From Bacteroidetes Order II. bacterium (lineage in GTDB: Bacteria; Bacteroidota; Rhodothermia; Rhodothermales; UBA2364), in assembly GCA_016788705.1 (NCBI GenBank), contig JAEUSQ010000065.1, forward strand, positions 99,769 through 163,768: DNA of 64,000 bases, in the 5' to 3' direction. The translations under genes and the position numbers were made by a program. Positions 23,545-32,049 of this stretch are shown piece after piece. Below the pieces are notes generated by a model. The model did not search any database. It was not told where the DNA came from and was given only the letters and a program-made list of their open reading frames with translations. Every line of letters begins with the position of its first letter. Positions within the stretch are counted from its first letter, which is position 1.

Positions 23545-26500
23545 ATGCAACTTAGACCGGAAATGATTGATACCCGCGTAGAGCGACGTCTTCGCGAGTT
23601 AGAGCGATGGATTTATGAACAACGCATTCCCATTACAGATTGGCGGCCCTCTAATAAGTGGCCAGGGCATATCCCACAACCGGCCGCCATTGCACCTTTG
23701 GTGACGGACGTCCCGGAAGTGGATGAGTCACCCACTCATTTTGCACAATTCCCCCATGTACATGCAAAAGCATTTTGGGCTTCTACCACCGTTACCATAC
23801 CAGAAAAATGGGCCGGAAAGCGGGTTTTTGCACACATGAACACCGGTAGTGATGGCTTTTTATCTGAAAGTACCGTATATCTAAATGGCCGTATTTCCGG
23901 TGGTTTAGACATCAATCGCAAAGATATCCTCTTGGCCGAACGTGCAGAAGCCGGACAAACCTTCCGCTTAGACGTGATGGTACACTCGGGCCGGATGCGA
24001 ACCCCCCAATCCATTTCGGGCGAATTAGTGGTCATCAACGAAGCCATCTACCAGTTCCGCTACGACCTGCGGGCAGCATTAGGAGCGGTTCGTTCATTAG
24101 ACAAAGAACACCCCACAGCAATCCGACTTTGGTACATATTGGAACAAACCCTGAACGCCATAGACTTTCATTCGGATTATAACCGGGTGAACGTTGAAAC
24201 CGCTGCCCACTTGTTGAAGGAGAAGACCCAAGCCCTTTTACCAACCCACCAGCCCCCCGATTTTAACCTGTATCTTTGTGCAAACTCGCACATTGATGTG
24301 GTTTGGCTCTGGACATTGGCCGAAACCCGCCAAAAAATGGCCCGCACCTCTTCTACGGCGGTTCGGTACATGGATGAATTACCAGAATACCACTTCTCGC
24401 AAAGCCAAGCCCAGTTATATGATTTTTTATTGAACGACCACCCAGACCTATTTGCTGCAGTACAGGAAAAAGTAAAAGATGGGCAATGGGAATTTGTGGG
24501 GGCCGCTTGGGTGGAACCAGACTGCAATATCACGGGCGGCGAGTCATTGATCCGGCAATTGCTGTATGGGCAAAAATTCTGGAAACAACATTTCGGTACC
24601 ACCTCTCGAACCATGTGGCTTGTGGATACGTTTGGATACGCTTCGGCCATGCCCCAAATCCTGCTAAAATCTGGCTTAGACACCTTCGTAACGCAAAAAC
24701 TGACCTGGAGCGAAACCAATCCTTTCCCATATGGTCACTTTGACTGGGAAGGCATTGATGGCTCACGGATCCGCTGCGTATTTCCACAAAGCTATGTCAC
24801 ACGCACTTACCCCGACGAGATGATGCAGTGGTACAAACGCTACCCGTCGAAAGACATCGCACCAGACTTGCTATACCTGTATGGGTATGGAGATGGCGGC
24901 GGTGGCCCGGTACGGGAAGACGTGGAATTGGGCAAGCGGATGCAAGGGTTTCCTGCGTATCCTCGGGTCAAGTTTTCCCGTGTAGAAGACGCCTTAGAGG
25001 CCATCAAATCTCGCGCCGATGCCCTCGCCAAAGAATATGGCTACCAGATTCCGGTATGGAAAGGAGAGCTTTACCTCGAATTCCATCGTGGAACCCTCAC
25101 TACCCATGCCTTGGTAAAACGACGCAACCGGAAAAACGAATTGCTCCTCCGTGAAGCCGAAATTTGGGCCGCATTAGCCGAAATCAATAATAATGCTCCA
25201 TATCCGGACGAAGCCTTAGAAAATAACTGGAAAAAATTAATGCTGCTCCAGTTCCACGACATTCTTCCCGGTACCAGTATTGCCCAGGCTTATCCCGACG
25301 TACATCGCATCTATGGAGAGATCGAGACCGAAGTCCAAGCGCTTTTAGACAAAGCCATTAAACAATTAGAAACCCCCAATATCCAGCCGCCGTACCGCTT
25401 CTCGGTCTTAAACAGTTTGTCTTTTACGGTGACGGACTGGGCAGAGGCGGATGTCGCATTAAAAATGCCTTTTACCCTGCAAGATGCCCAAGGTAAATCG
25501 GTCGCTTTTCAGGTCTTGCAGGAATCTGAAGAAAGTACGAAGATCGGACTTGAAGCCACCGTTGCACCTTTTGCCGCTACGCAATATGTGGCAACCCCTG
25601 AAACGCCCAAAACCCTACCAGAAAACGATTTAACACCATTAATCGAACAAGCACTTGCAGATATTCCGCTTTCGGAGGCCGATCTTTTCCGTATGTGGCT
25701 CGGATTAACAGGAGAGGGTGCCTTATCCACAGAAGAAATTGGTCAAAAGTTAGACTTGTCCAAAGAGGAGGTGAAAGAAATCCGAGGCCATGTCATGAGC
25801 CATGTTGCCAAATCCCATAAAGTCCTGAAGGAAAAAGCACTGGAAAAATTTAGGAAAGCCCAGAAAGCCATTCCAAAGCCTATGGGTGAGAGAGGAGGAC
25901 CACAAGTCACGGAAACAGGAATGGAAAACGCATTCTTCCGAATTGCCTTTAACCCTCACGGCGGAATTGATTCCCTTTTTGACAAAAGACTGCAACGGGA
26001 ATGGTTAACAGGAAAAGGCAACGACTTGCAAACCTTCGAAGACCGCCCCAACAGTTGGGACGCTTGGGATGTTAACGATTGGTTTGAACAAAAACCATTG
26101 GGCTTGCTCAACTTAGAACAAGTAACGGTGATCGAAAAGGGCCCTATCCGAGCAACTGTCCGGTTTGACTATAAAACCCACAATGGAAGCACGCTCAGTC
26201 AATGTGTGGTGATCTATCAATCTATCCCCCGCATAGATTTTAGAACAATGATGGATTGGCATGAGCAACATGTTTTACTCAAAGTGGCTTTTCCGGTCGC
26301 CGTTCACAGCGCCTCGGCTTCTTATGAAATCCAGTATGGAACCATTGAACGCCCTACTTCGCGCAACACCACTTGGGAGCAATCCAAATTTGAGGTTTCA
26401 GGACACCGCTGGACGGATCTCTCGGATGCCAGCGGCGGTGTCTCTATTCTAAACGATGGCAAGTACGGGCACGACATCCATCATAATGTTATGCGGATGT

Positions 26501-26976
26501 CCCTCATCCGCACACCCGTTCATCCGGATCCGCAGGCTCCACATCCTCCCTTCCACTTTCTTGATGATCCCAATGTCTTCACCGATCAGGGCAAACACGA
26601 GGTAAATTATGCGTTCTATCCACACGCGGGCGATTGGCGCAACGGAACCGTTCAGGCTGGATATGCCTTCAACCAACCACTTCGGACCATCACGAATGGG
26701 CCGATTCTGGAAAACAGCCTTTCGGTATCGGATAATGCATGTTTGGTGGAAACCTTAAAAAAAGCGGAAGAGGGCGAAGGATATATCTTGCGGGTCTATG
26801 AAGCACACGGTGGTACCAGAACCGTAACGATTTCTTTACCTTTTACCATAACAGAAATCTCATGTACCAACCTAATGGAAGTACCGGAACCCATGGAGGA
26901 GGTCGAAAAGACCGCTGAAAACAGCCTAACCTTCTCCTTAAAGCCTTACGAGATTCGCACGTTCAGAATAAAATAA
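23545..26976 (+). CDS. Alpha-mannosidase, glycoside hydrolase family 38
   Basis: This enzyme removes alpha-linked mannose from glycans by a retaining, zinc-dependent mechanism. It has about 1143 residues from the ATG at 23545; an in-frame ATG at 23494 is the alternative start. No signal peptide is seen, so it is cytoplasmic. Zinc ligands and nucleophile fit the family: H249 and D251 in ANSHIDVVWLW, D361 (nucleophile) in WLVDTFGY, and H571 in QFHDILPGTS. The helical middle domain and C-terminal beta-sandwich domains follow. Unusually, about residues 693-780 (near 25621-25884) form a helical insert between the beta domain and the ETGMENAFFRI strand, with LSTEEIGQKLDLSKEEV resembling sigma-factor region 4. 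A strong terminator follows 16 bases after the stop. Confidence 0.92.
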   Translation: MQLRPEMIDTRVERRLRELERWIYEQRIPITDWRPSNKWPGHIPQPAAIAPLVTDVPEVDESPTHFAQFPHVHAKAFWASTTVTIPEKWAGKRVFAHMNTGSDGFLSESTVYLNGRISGGLDINRKDILLAERAEAGQTFRLDVMVHSGRMRTPQSISGELVVINEAIYQFRYDLRAALGAVRSLDKEHPTAIRLWYILEQTLNAIDFHSDYNRVNVETAAHLLKEKTQALLPTHQPPDFNLYLCANSHIDVVWLWTLAETRQKMARTSSTAVRYMDELPEYHFSQSQAQLYDFLLNDHPDLFAAVQEKVKDGQWEFVGAAWVEPDCNITGGESLIRQLLYGQKFWKQHFGTTSRTMWLVDTFGYASAMPQILLKSGLDTFVTQKLTWSETNPFPYGHFDWEGIDGSRIRCVFPQSYVTRTYPDEMMQWYKRYPSKDIAPDLLYLYGYGDGGGGPVREDVELGKRMQGFPAYPRVKFSRVEDALEAIKSRADALAKEYGYQIPVWKGELYLEFHRGTLTTHALVKRRNRKNELLLREAEIWAALAEINNNAPYPDEALENNWKKLMLLQFHDILPGTSIAQAYPDVHRIYGEIETEVQALLDKAIKQLETPNIQPPYRFSVLNSLSFTVTDWAEADVALKMPFTLQDAQGKSVAFQVLQESEESTKIGLEATVAPFAATQYVATPETPKTLPENDLTPLIEQALADIPLSEADLFRMWLGLTGEGALSTEEIGQKLDLSKEEVKEIRGHVMSHVAKSHKVLKEKALEKFRKAQKAIPKPMGERGGPQVTETGMENAFFRIAFNPHGGIDSLFDKRLQREWLTGKGNDLQTFEDRPNSWDAWDVNDWFEQKPLGLLNLEQVTVIEKGPIRATVRFDYKTHNGSTLSQCVVIYQSIPRIDFRTMMDWHEQHVLLKVAFPVAVHSASASYEIQYGTIERPTSRNTTWEQSKFEVSGHRWTDLSDASGGVSILNDGKYGHDIHHNVMRMSLIRTPVHPDPQAPHPPFHFLDDPNVFTDQGKHEVNYAFYPHAGDWRNGTVQAGYAFNQPLRTITNGPILENSLSVSDNACLVETLKKAEEGEGYILRVYEAHGGTRTVTISLPFTITEISCTNLMEVPEPMEEVEKTAENSLTFSLKPYEIRTFRIK

Positions 26977-26991
26977 ACACTTTGTTTCCCT

Positions 26992-27021
26992 AAAGCCCCT
27001 TTTTCCGAAGGGGCTTTTTTT
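26992..27021 (+). terminator. Intrinsic terminator after the GH38 gene
   Basis: AAAGCCCCTT and AAGGGGCTTT (26992-27001 and 27008-27017) form a 10-base-pair stem with a six-base loop, followed by a run of T to 27021. Confidence 0.88.
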
Positions 27022-27078
27022 GTCCAACAACTGCTTTTCCTCATCGTCCTGACGCTCAAAACATCAACCAATTCAATT

Positions 27079-27843
27079 CTATCCTTGCGAGACCTCCCGA
27101 AGCCGCCATTCTGACAAGGCCAAGGCCATTTCTACACCATCTCGCTCCCGAACAAGACGATGCCGAAAGCCCCCTTCTGATAAATGTTCCGTTTCCACCC
27201 GCACCCAGTCGCCCGCCACACTTTCTTGTTTAAAGGAAATATCTATGACTTTGGGAACATACCGTGCCAAATACGCTTCTGGTACACTTTCTGCCAACCA
27301 GCCAACGTAAACCGCATTATTGGTATGCTCCATAATATCTAAATCTCCATAACGAACCAAAAATCGTTGTATAAAATCCACGTTTTGGGGCAATATGTGT
27401 TTCGGCAGTTCCGAAATAGGCTTGGGTAAATCAGGCCAAGGGAGCGCCTCAATTTCTGGAAGGATCCTCCCCGGACGCTTGCGCACCAAATCCAGCATCA
27501 CCCAACTGGAAGTTGCACACCCAATCTGGTCTCCCATCTCATCAAACAATAAGAATTCCCGAAAGGCAAAAAAACGGTCGGTACCACTCGCCCATGTCTC
27601 CACTTCCATTCTTTCACGGTTTCGGGGATAATGGTTCATTTCGATTCTGAGGCGAATCATCAACCAAGCCCGTCCTTCCGGAAGTTGGTCATAGGCAAAG
27701 CCAATTTCACGCGCATGGAGATCCGCAGTGTCTTGCATAAAATCACAAATGCTTTTAATGCTAATGCGGTGCGCCGGTGTGAGATTGAATGGACGAACAG
27801 GATAAGCCGTCCGATAAGGCTGTAAGGAGTTTCGGTTTTTCAT
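27079..27843 (-). CDS. Acyl-ACP thioesterase (double hotdog)
   Basis: A 254-residue cytoplasmic enzyme that releases fatty acids from acyl carrier protein. The N-terminal hotdog shows ISIKSICDFMQDTADLHA and RMEVETWASGTDRFFAFREF, as in plant FatA/FatB and bacterial homologues. The C-terminal hotdog begins RYGDLDIMEHTNNAVYVGW, equivalent to the DLDxNxHVNNxxYixW catalytic segment. The histidine is kept, but the catalytic-type asparagine two positions earlier is methionine (D-I-M-E-H), as in general 4HBT thioesterases. It is transcribed divergently from tRNA-Gly, with overlapping promoter-like sites between them. Confidence 0.85.
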   Translation of the reverse strand: MKNRNSLQPYRTAYPVRPFNLTPAHRISIKSICDFMQDTADLHAREIGFAYDQLPEGRAWLMIRLRIEMNHYPRNRERMEVETWASGTDRFFAFREFLLFDEMGDQIGCATSSWVMLDLVRKRPGRILPEIEALPWPDLPKPISELPKHILPQNVDFIQRFLVRYGDLDIMEHTNNAVYVGWLAESVPEAYLARYVPKVIDISFKQESVAGDWVRVETEHLSEGGFRHRLVRERDGVEMALALSEWRLREVSQG

Positions 27844-27921
27844 AAACTATAGGTTCGTTCGGGTTCAAAATCCGTCTTCAAAACCCAAATTCCAAACCTC
27901 GTTTTAAAAGTTTCCTTGAAG

Positions 27922-27951
27922 ATAAAATATACGCTTATTATCACTTGACAA
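27922..27951 (-). promoter_or_regulatory. Possible promoter for the thioesterase gene
   Basis: On the minus strand TTG (27951-27949), a 19-base spacer and TATTTTAT (27929-27922) fit the TTG-N-TANNTTT pattern. It overlaps the tRNA-Gly promoter on the other strand by the shared TTGACA/TTGTCA hexamer. Confidence 0.35.
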
Positions 27952-27976
27952 AAGGCTTTTCTTGTGCTTATCTTTC
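27945..27976 (+). promoter_or_regulatory. Promoter of tRNA-Gly
   Basis: TTGACA at 27945-27950 and TATCTTTC from 27969, with 18 bases between the hexamers, ending about 18 bases before the mature tRNA 5' end. It fits both the sigma-70 and Bacteroidota TANNTTTG patterns. Confidence 0.6.
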
Positions 27977-27993
27977 ATTCCGTTCAAAAAAAA

Positions 27994-28066
27994 GCGGATC
28001 TAGCTCAGCTGGTAGAGCGCAACCTTGCCAAGGTTGAGGTCGCGGGTTCGAGTCCCGTGATCCGCT
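27994..28066 (+). tRNA. tRNA-Gly (anticodon GCC)
   Basis: A 73-base cloverleaf. The acceptor stem GCGGATC pairs with GATCCGC (28059-28065), with discriminator T at 28066. The D arm is GCTCAGCTGGTAGAGC. The anticodon stem CAACC/GGTTG encloses loop TTGCCAA with anticodon GCC, and the T arm is CGGGTTCGAGTCCCG. The CCA end is not encoded. A terminator follows directly. Confidence 0.97.
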
Positions 28067-28067
28067 C

Positions 28068-28100
28068 AAAACCCCGATTCACCTTCGGGGTTTTTTGTTT
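28068..28100 (+). terminator. Terminator after tRNA-Gly
   Basis: AAAACCCCGA (28068-28077) pairs with TCGGGGTTTT (28085-28094), followed by a T-rich tail. The hairpin begins two bases after the tRNA. Confidence 0.88.
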
Positions 28101-28285
28101 TAGTCTGGTAACAATGGCGCCCTTCGGAACCATCTTTTACCAAAACCGTTAAAGCGTCTAGTAAGCCTTCACAAATCTTTCCTTTCATTATTGCTTATTT
28201 TGGTTGTTACTTCCGGTATTCATTTATTCATCTTGGGTTAAACGTTCCGGACGTCTTCCCCATTCGCCAGAAGTTACAAACCTCC

Positions 28286-29308
28286 ATGCGCATCCATCGT
28301 TTTTTTTCATTCCTCTTTTTTACGACAATCCTTTTTTCGCTGCCGTTGGGCGTGGCGGCCCAATCTGCAGGCGCCTTTTCTCGGATGGGTTCCGACGCAC
28401 GCGGCGTCGCAATGGGTAATGCACTCGTCGCCGAGGGGTTTGGACAAACCAGCGGCTTTTATAACCCAGCCCTTGCCCCTTACATTGCAGAGCAACACCT
28501 CTTGGTGTCCTATAGCGCTTTGACATTTGACCGCAACCTGCAAAGCATTTCTTTTGCCTCGCCTATGAAGCCACAAGCTGGTATTACAGCAGGATTAATT
28601 CATGGCGGCGTTTCCAAAATTGATGGCCGTGATGCCAGCGGTTACCACACAGAAGACATTGGTACGAACGAATACTTGGTTTATGGGGCCTTTGGCACTC
28701 GAATCGGTCGTAGAACCACATTTGGGGTTCGGTTTTCTTATTTCTTGGCAGATTATTATGAGAACGTCAAACCCTCTACCACGCTTAGCCTGAGTACTGG
28801 AATAACCGTTAAGATTAGAGAAAACCTGCGATTGGGCTTCTCAACCGACGATCTTCTAGGCAAATACAATTGGGATACTGCTAAACTTTACGAAGAAAAT
28901 GGACGGGAGACCACGGACCACTTACCTGTTCGGCTAAGAACTGGAGCAGCATGGCAATCTCCTAATCAAAAACTGATACTTAGCGGTGAAGTAGAATCAA
29001 GAGTGGAAAAACTCTCTAAAGAAACCCCTACTACCTCGGTTGAAGCGGGGGTTCTGAGAACGATTTCCACCACCGAAACCCTTCGGTTACAATCTACCCG
29101 CTTAAGGATAGGGGCGGAATACTGGCTTAGTTCACCAATTGCCCTATGTGCCGGATTGGAACAAATTGAAGCCGCTTATTTACCTTCGGCAGGTTTCTCT
29201 GTACGCCAAAACTTAGGTGAACTACGGTTTAAATTGGACTATGCTTTACGGATAGAGCCCTTTGCAACCGGACTTATGCACCTATTGTCTCTAAGAATGG
29301 GACTTTAA
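28286..29308 (+). CDS. PorV/PorQ-family outer-membrane protein, copy 1
   Basis: A 340-residue predicted outer-membrane beta-barrel with a cleavable signal peptide ending VAAQ (about residue 26). The mature start AGAFSRMGSDARGVAMGNA and SGFYNPALAPY are the N-terminal signature of the PorV/PorQ family, whose members include type IX secretion shuttle components and other FadL-like barrels. Alternating hydrophobic strands run to the C-terminal LLSLRMGL. The next gene encodes a second member of the family 18 bases downstream, so they form an operon with the following GNAT gene. Which copy, if any, serves type IX secretion cannot be decided here. Confidence 0.78.
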   Translation: MRIHRFFSFLFFTTILFSLPLGVAAQSAGAFSRMGSDARGVAMGNALVAEGFGQTSGFYNPALAPYIAEQHLLVSYSALTFDRNLQSISFASPMKPQAGITAGLIHGGVSKIDGRDASGYHTEDIGTNEYLVYGAFGTRIGRRTTFGVRFSYFLADYYENVKPSTTLSLSTGITVKIRENLRLGFSTDDLLGKYNWDTAKLYEENGRETTDHLPVRLRTGAAWQSPNQKLILSGEVESRVEKLSKETPTTSVEAGVLRTISTTETLRLQSTRLRIGAEYWLSSPIALCAGLEQIEAAYLPSAGFSVRQNLGELRFKLDYALRIEPFATGLMHLLSLRMGL

Positions 29309-29326
29309 ACAGAATGATTTATATCT

Positions 29327-30232
29327 ATGAAAAACATCATTTTACCTTTACTTTTCCTTTCTTTTTCGGTGATGACAGCGCCTGCGCAGAGTGGTGTTTC
29401 GTTCCTTCAATTTGCCCCAGATGCCAAAAGTGCCGCAATGGCCGGAAGTGGAACTTCGTTACGTGGCGGACCTTTTGCTACGTATTGGAATCCCGCTGGA
29501 TTGGCCAAAGGCAAAAACCAAAGTGCCGGATTGTCTCAGCAAGTTTGGGCAGCTGGCGTGCGAACATTCTCTGGCGCGGCACGGCTTCAATCGGGAAAAT
29601 ATGCAGGCTTGGGGGTATTGGTGACAGCCACTACGGCGGGAGACATAGAAGCACGGGAAACCCCTGGCGACCCGCTCGGCGTGTTCTCGGCACAATTTGG
29701 GAACCTTAATGTGGCCTATGGCCGGGCATTCGGCGAGCGTTTTCGGGTAGGACTTGGGGCAAAGGTGCTAAACCAACGCTTGGATACTTTTAGCGAGCGT
29801 GGATGGGCCTTAGATGCAGGATTTCAGGCAGAAATGGCTGAAGGCGATCTTGAAATAGGGGCCACCCTGCGGCACTTCGGAAAATTAGGAGATGGAACCG
29901 ATGCACTCCCAACCACGATTCAAGGCGGAGCCAGTTTCTTTCCCTTTAAAATCTTGGGGAATGAAGATGGTAGACGACTCCTCGACACCCAGTTGACCAT
30001 CGAGGCACAGCACATTTTTCCCAATGATCTCACACATTTTCAATTTGGACTTTCTACACAGGCATTAGAGGTTCTGAGCCTGCGTGCCGGTTATCGGACC
30101 AACGACGAATTGCGTTCATGGTCTCTGGGGGCCGGGTTTATCATGGGCAAGGTACAATTAGATTATGCCTATTTACCCTTCCCTGCTGGCTATAACGACG
30201 GACACGTTTTTACACTGGGCTATACGTGGTAA
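29327..30232 (+). CDS. PorV/PorQ-family outer-membrane protein, copy 2
   Basis: A 301-residue predicted barrel protein with a signal peptide ending TAPAQ. The mature protein starts SGVSFLQFAPDAKSAAMAGSGTSLRGGPFATYWNPAGLA, a clear PorV/PorQ-type N-terminus, and ends in an aromatic residue (FTLGYTW), as is usual for outer-membrane barrels inserted by BamA. It is shorter than copy 1 and only distantly similar to it, so the pair is not a recent duplication. Translation is probably coupled to the neighbouring genes by short gaps (18 and 4 bases). Confidence 0.8.
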   Translation: MKNIILPLLFLSFSVMTAPAQSGVSFLQFAPDAKSAAMAGSGTSLRGGPFATYWNPAGLAKGKNQSAGLSQQVWAAGVRTFSGAARLQSGKYAGLGVLVTATTAGDIEARETPGDPLGVFSAQFGNLNVAYGRAFGERFRVGLGAKVLNQRLDTFSERGWALDAGFQAEMAEGDLEIGATLRHFGKLGDGTDALPTTIQGGASFFPFKILGNEDGRRLLDTQLTIEAQHIFPNDLTHFQFGLSTQALEVLSLRAGYRTNDELRSWSLGAGFIMGKVQLDYAYLPFPAGYNDGHVFTLGYTW

Positions 30233-30236
30233 ACAC

Positions 30237-30806
30237 ATGACTTTGCAGATCCGCGTCGCAACATTGGACGACGAAGTCCATATCCTTCACCTTTATCGAA
30301 AAGTGGCGAAAAAACCTGGTGGTTTGGCGCGCACGGAACAAGAAATCACCACCCAATACATTCGGCACAACCTGATACAAGCACAACAATCTGGTATTGG
30401 CCTCGTCGTAACCCACAACCTGAAACAGATTGTAGGAGAAATCCATTGTTACCGTTTAGAGCCTTTGGTTTTCCAGCATGTTTTATCGGAACTTACCATT
30501 GCTGTTGATCCTGAATTTCAAGGGCAAGGGATAGGAAAGGCGTTATTTCAGACCCTATTAAAACATGTGGAAGCCAACTTTACCGATGTCTTTAGGGTGG
30601 AGTTGATTGCAAGGGAAAGCAATATAAAAGCCATTCGGTTTTACCAGCAACTCGGGTTTGTTATTGAAGGCAAGATGCGTGGACGGATTCTAAACCACCA
30701 CCACCAACTTGAGGCAGACGTAATGATGGCCTGGTTTAATCCCTCCTTCTTACCAAACAACCCACAGCTGACAGTGTCACAGCACAACGAAGCAGAAAAC
30801 AGATAA
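30237..30806 (+). CDS. GNAT-family N-acetyltransferase
   Basis: A 189-residue cytoplasmic acetyltransferase. The start is set at 30237 (MTLQIRVATLDDE), 4 bases after the preceding stop; the frame extends upstream but only into the PorV-like gene. The acetyl-CoA loop is seen as VDPEFQGQGIGKALFQ, followed by ESNIKAIRFYQQLGFVIEGKMRGR, typical of RimI-like enzymes. The substrate is unknown. It closes the operon of two PorV/PorQ proteins. Confidence 0.85.
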   Translation: MTLQIRVATLDDEVHILHLYRKVAKKPGGLARTEQEITTQYIRHNLIQAQQSGIGLVVTHNLKQIVGEIHCYRLEPLVFQHVLSELTIAVDPEFQGQGIGKALFQTLLKHVEANFTDVFRVELIARESNIKAIRFYQQLGFVIEGKMRGRILNHHHQLEADVMMAWFNPSFLPNNPQLTVSQHNEAENR

Positions 30807-30901
30807 ACCCCCGTAGATGTGTTTTTTGTCCTTGATAGAATGTTCTATGATTCTATTTGTCCGAACGAATTTAATCCTGAAAGGCCCCATCCTACAATGC
30901 A

Positions 30902-30938
30902 AAAAACCGCAATTCTACAATGCAGAAATGCGGTTTTT
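30902..30938. terminator. Bidirectional terminator between the GNAT gene and tRNA-Arg
   Basis: AAAAACCGCA (30902-30911) pairs with TGCGGTTTTT (30929-30938). A/T runs on both sides let it work in either direction, ending the plus-strand operon and the minus-strand tRNA transcript. The loop repeats CTACAATGCA seen just upstream. Confidence 0.75.
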
Positions 30939-30944
30939 ATTCGG

Positions 30945-31018
30945 CGCGCTCGAGAGGATTTGAACCCCTAACCTTCTGATCCGTAGTCAGATGCTCTATC
31001 CAATTGAGCTACGAGCGC
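30945..31018 (-). tRNA. tRNA-Arg (anticodon ACG)
   Basis: A 74-base cloverleaf on the minus strand. The acceptor stem GCGCTCG/CGAGCGC has discriminator G. The anticodon stem TCTGA/TCAGA encloses loop CTACGGA with anticodon ACG (read as ICG), and the T arm is GGGTTCAAATCCT. CCA is not encoded. A terminator-like hairpin lies 7 bases downstream. Confidence 0.97.
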
Positions 31019-31056
31019 TTTTGGTTTAGACAGATGAATATAGGGATTTTATTTCA

Positions 31057-31084
31057 TTGAAGCAATGTTTTTTTTGTACCTTTA
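31057..31084 (+). promoter_or_regulatory. Promoter of the GntR-type regulator
   Basis: TTG at 31057-31059 and TACCTTTA at 31077-31084, 17 bases apart. The element ends directly in front of an ATG at 31085, so transcription would begin downstream of that ATG. This supports translation from 31121. Confidence 0.45.
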
Positions 31085-31120
31085 ATGGTTTCACCATCGT
31101 TTCACGGTTTAGATACCATT

Positions 31121-32044
31121 ATGACGCCGTTACGGGGGGCCAACACTGGCACATTGACCGATCATTTGGTCGAAGAAATCAAGTATCGCATTGCAATAGG
31201 CGTTTTAAAAGTAAACGACTTAATGCCCTCAACCCGCACCATGGGCGATCAGTTAGGAGTTTCCTTCCATACCATCCGAAGGGCTTATCAGGAATTGGAA
31301 CGGCAAGGATTTTTAGCCGTTTCTGGTAGCCGGCAATATCGTGTGGTATCGCGAGATCAAGCAGGGAAAACGGAGCGTATGGAAGCTGGCGCCACCATCG
31401 TTCAAGAAGCCTTACGACGCTTGGTTGGTCTAGGATTGGCTGATGAAGAGGTTCGCTATTTATTGGAAGAGCAAATTGATGAAATTTTCCGACCTCAGAC
31501 GTGGCGTTTTGCCTTTGCCGCGCCCTATCCCGAATTGGTGGAAAGTGGGGTTCGGCAATTACACGAACTTCTGCATGAACCAGTAGAAGGAGTCACTTTC
31601 GATGCGCTGCGGTCGGTACGTGAAGCAGACTTGCTCATTACGCCATTTACAAACCTAAGGGCCGTCCGTGAACGTTTGCCCAAAACCGAGATACAAGGTG
31701 TGCTGATGAGTATCGGCCCCGAAGTACTTCAGTTGGTTGCAGAAGTGCTTCACAACGAAGCGGTGACATTGGTTACGCGGGATCCGGAGTCTCAGGCTTT
31801 TCTGGCCTCGGCGTTGAAGTTAGAAACCGGATTTACTGGCCAACTTTTTGGCGTATCATTGGATACGATCACCAATGCAGACTGGGCCTTGATCGAAACT
31901 GCCCAATTGCTCTTATACACACCTGCCTGTAAAAGACGGCTTGCGCATCTCTTGAGTAAAAAGCGAAATGCAATGGTGTATCAACAGATCAGCCGCGAAT
32001 CTTGCGACCTCTTGCTTCGGAAAGCCCCTAGGCATTCACTTTAA
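31121..32044 (+). CDS. GntR-family transcriptional regulator
   Basis: A 307-residue DNA-binding regulator. The winged-helix domain (about 10-80) shows LTDHLVEEIKYRIAIGVLKVNDLMPSTR in outline, then GDQLGVSFHTIRRAYQELERQGFL, the GntR helix-turn-helix. The C-terminal part (about 90-300) is not an FCD, UTRA or aminotransferase domain that I recognise; it has alternating alpha/beta pattern (DLLITPFTNLRAVRERL; AVTLVTRDPE) suggestive of a periplasmic-binding-like sensor. The start at 31121 is favoured over 31085 because a promoter element abuts the earlier ATG. Target genes are not evident, as the neighbouring gene is convergent. Confidence 0.85.
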   Translation: MTPLRGANTGTLTDHLVEEIKYRIAIGVLKVNDLMPSTRTMGDQLGVSFHTIRRAYQELERQGFLAVSGSRQYRVVSRDQAGKTERMEAGATIVQEALRRLVGLGLADEEVRYLLEEQIDEIFRPQTWRFAFAAPYPELVESGVRQLHELLHEPVEGVTFDALRSVREADLLITPFTNLRAVRERLPKTEIQGVLMSIGPEVLQLVAEVLHNEAVTLVTRDPESQAFLASALKLETGFTGQLFGVSLDTITNADWALIETAQLLLYTPACKRRLAHLLSKKRNAMVYQQISRESCDLLLRKAPRHSL

Positions 32045-32049
32045 ACAGA

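Noticed and set aside
30892..30924. CTACAATGCA direct repeats as a mobile-element footprint
   Set aside because: Only two 10-base copies, one inside a terminator loop; no element lies between them.
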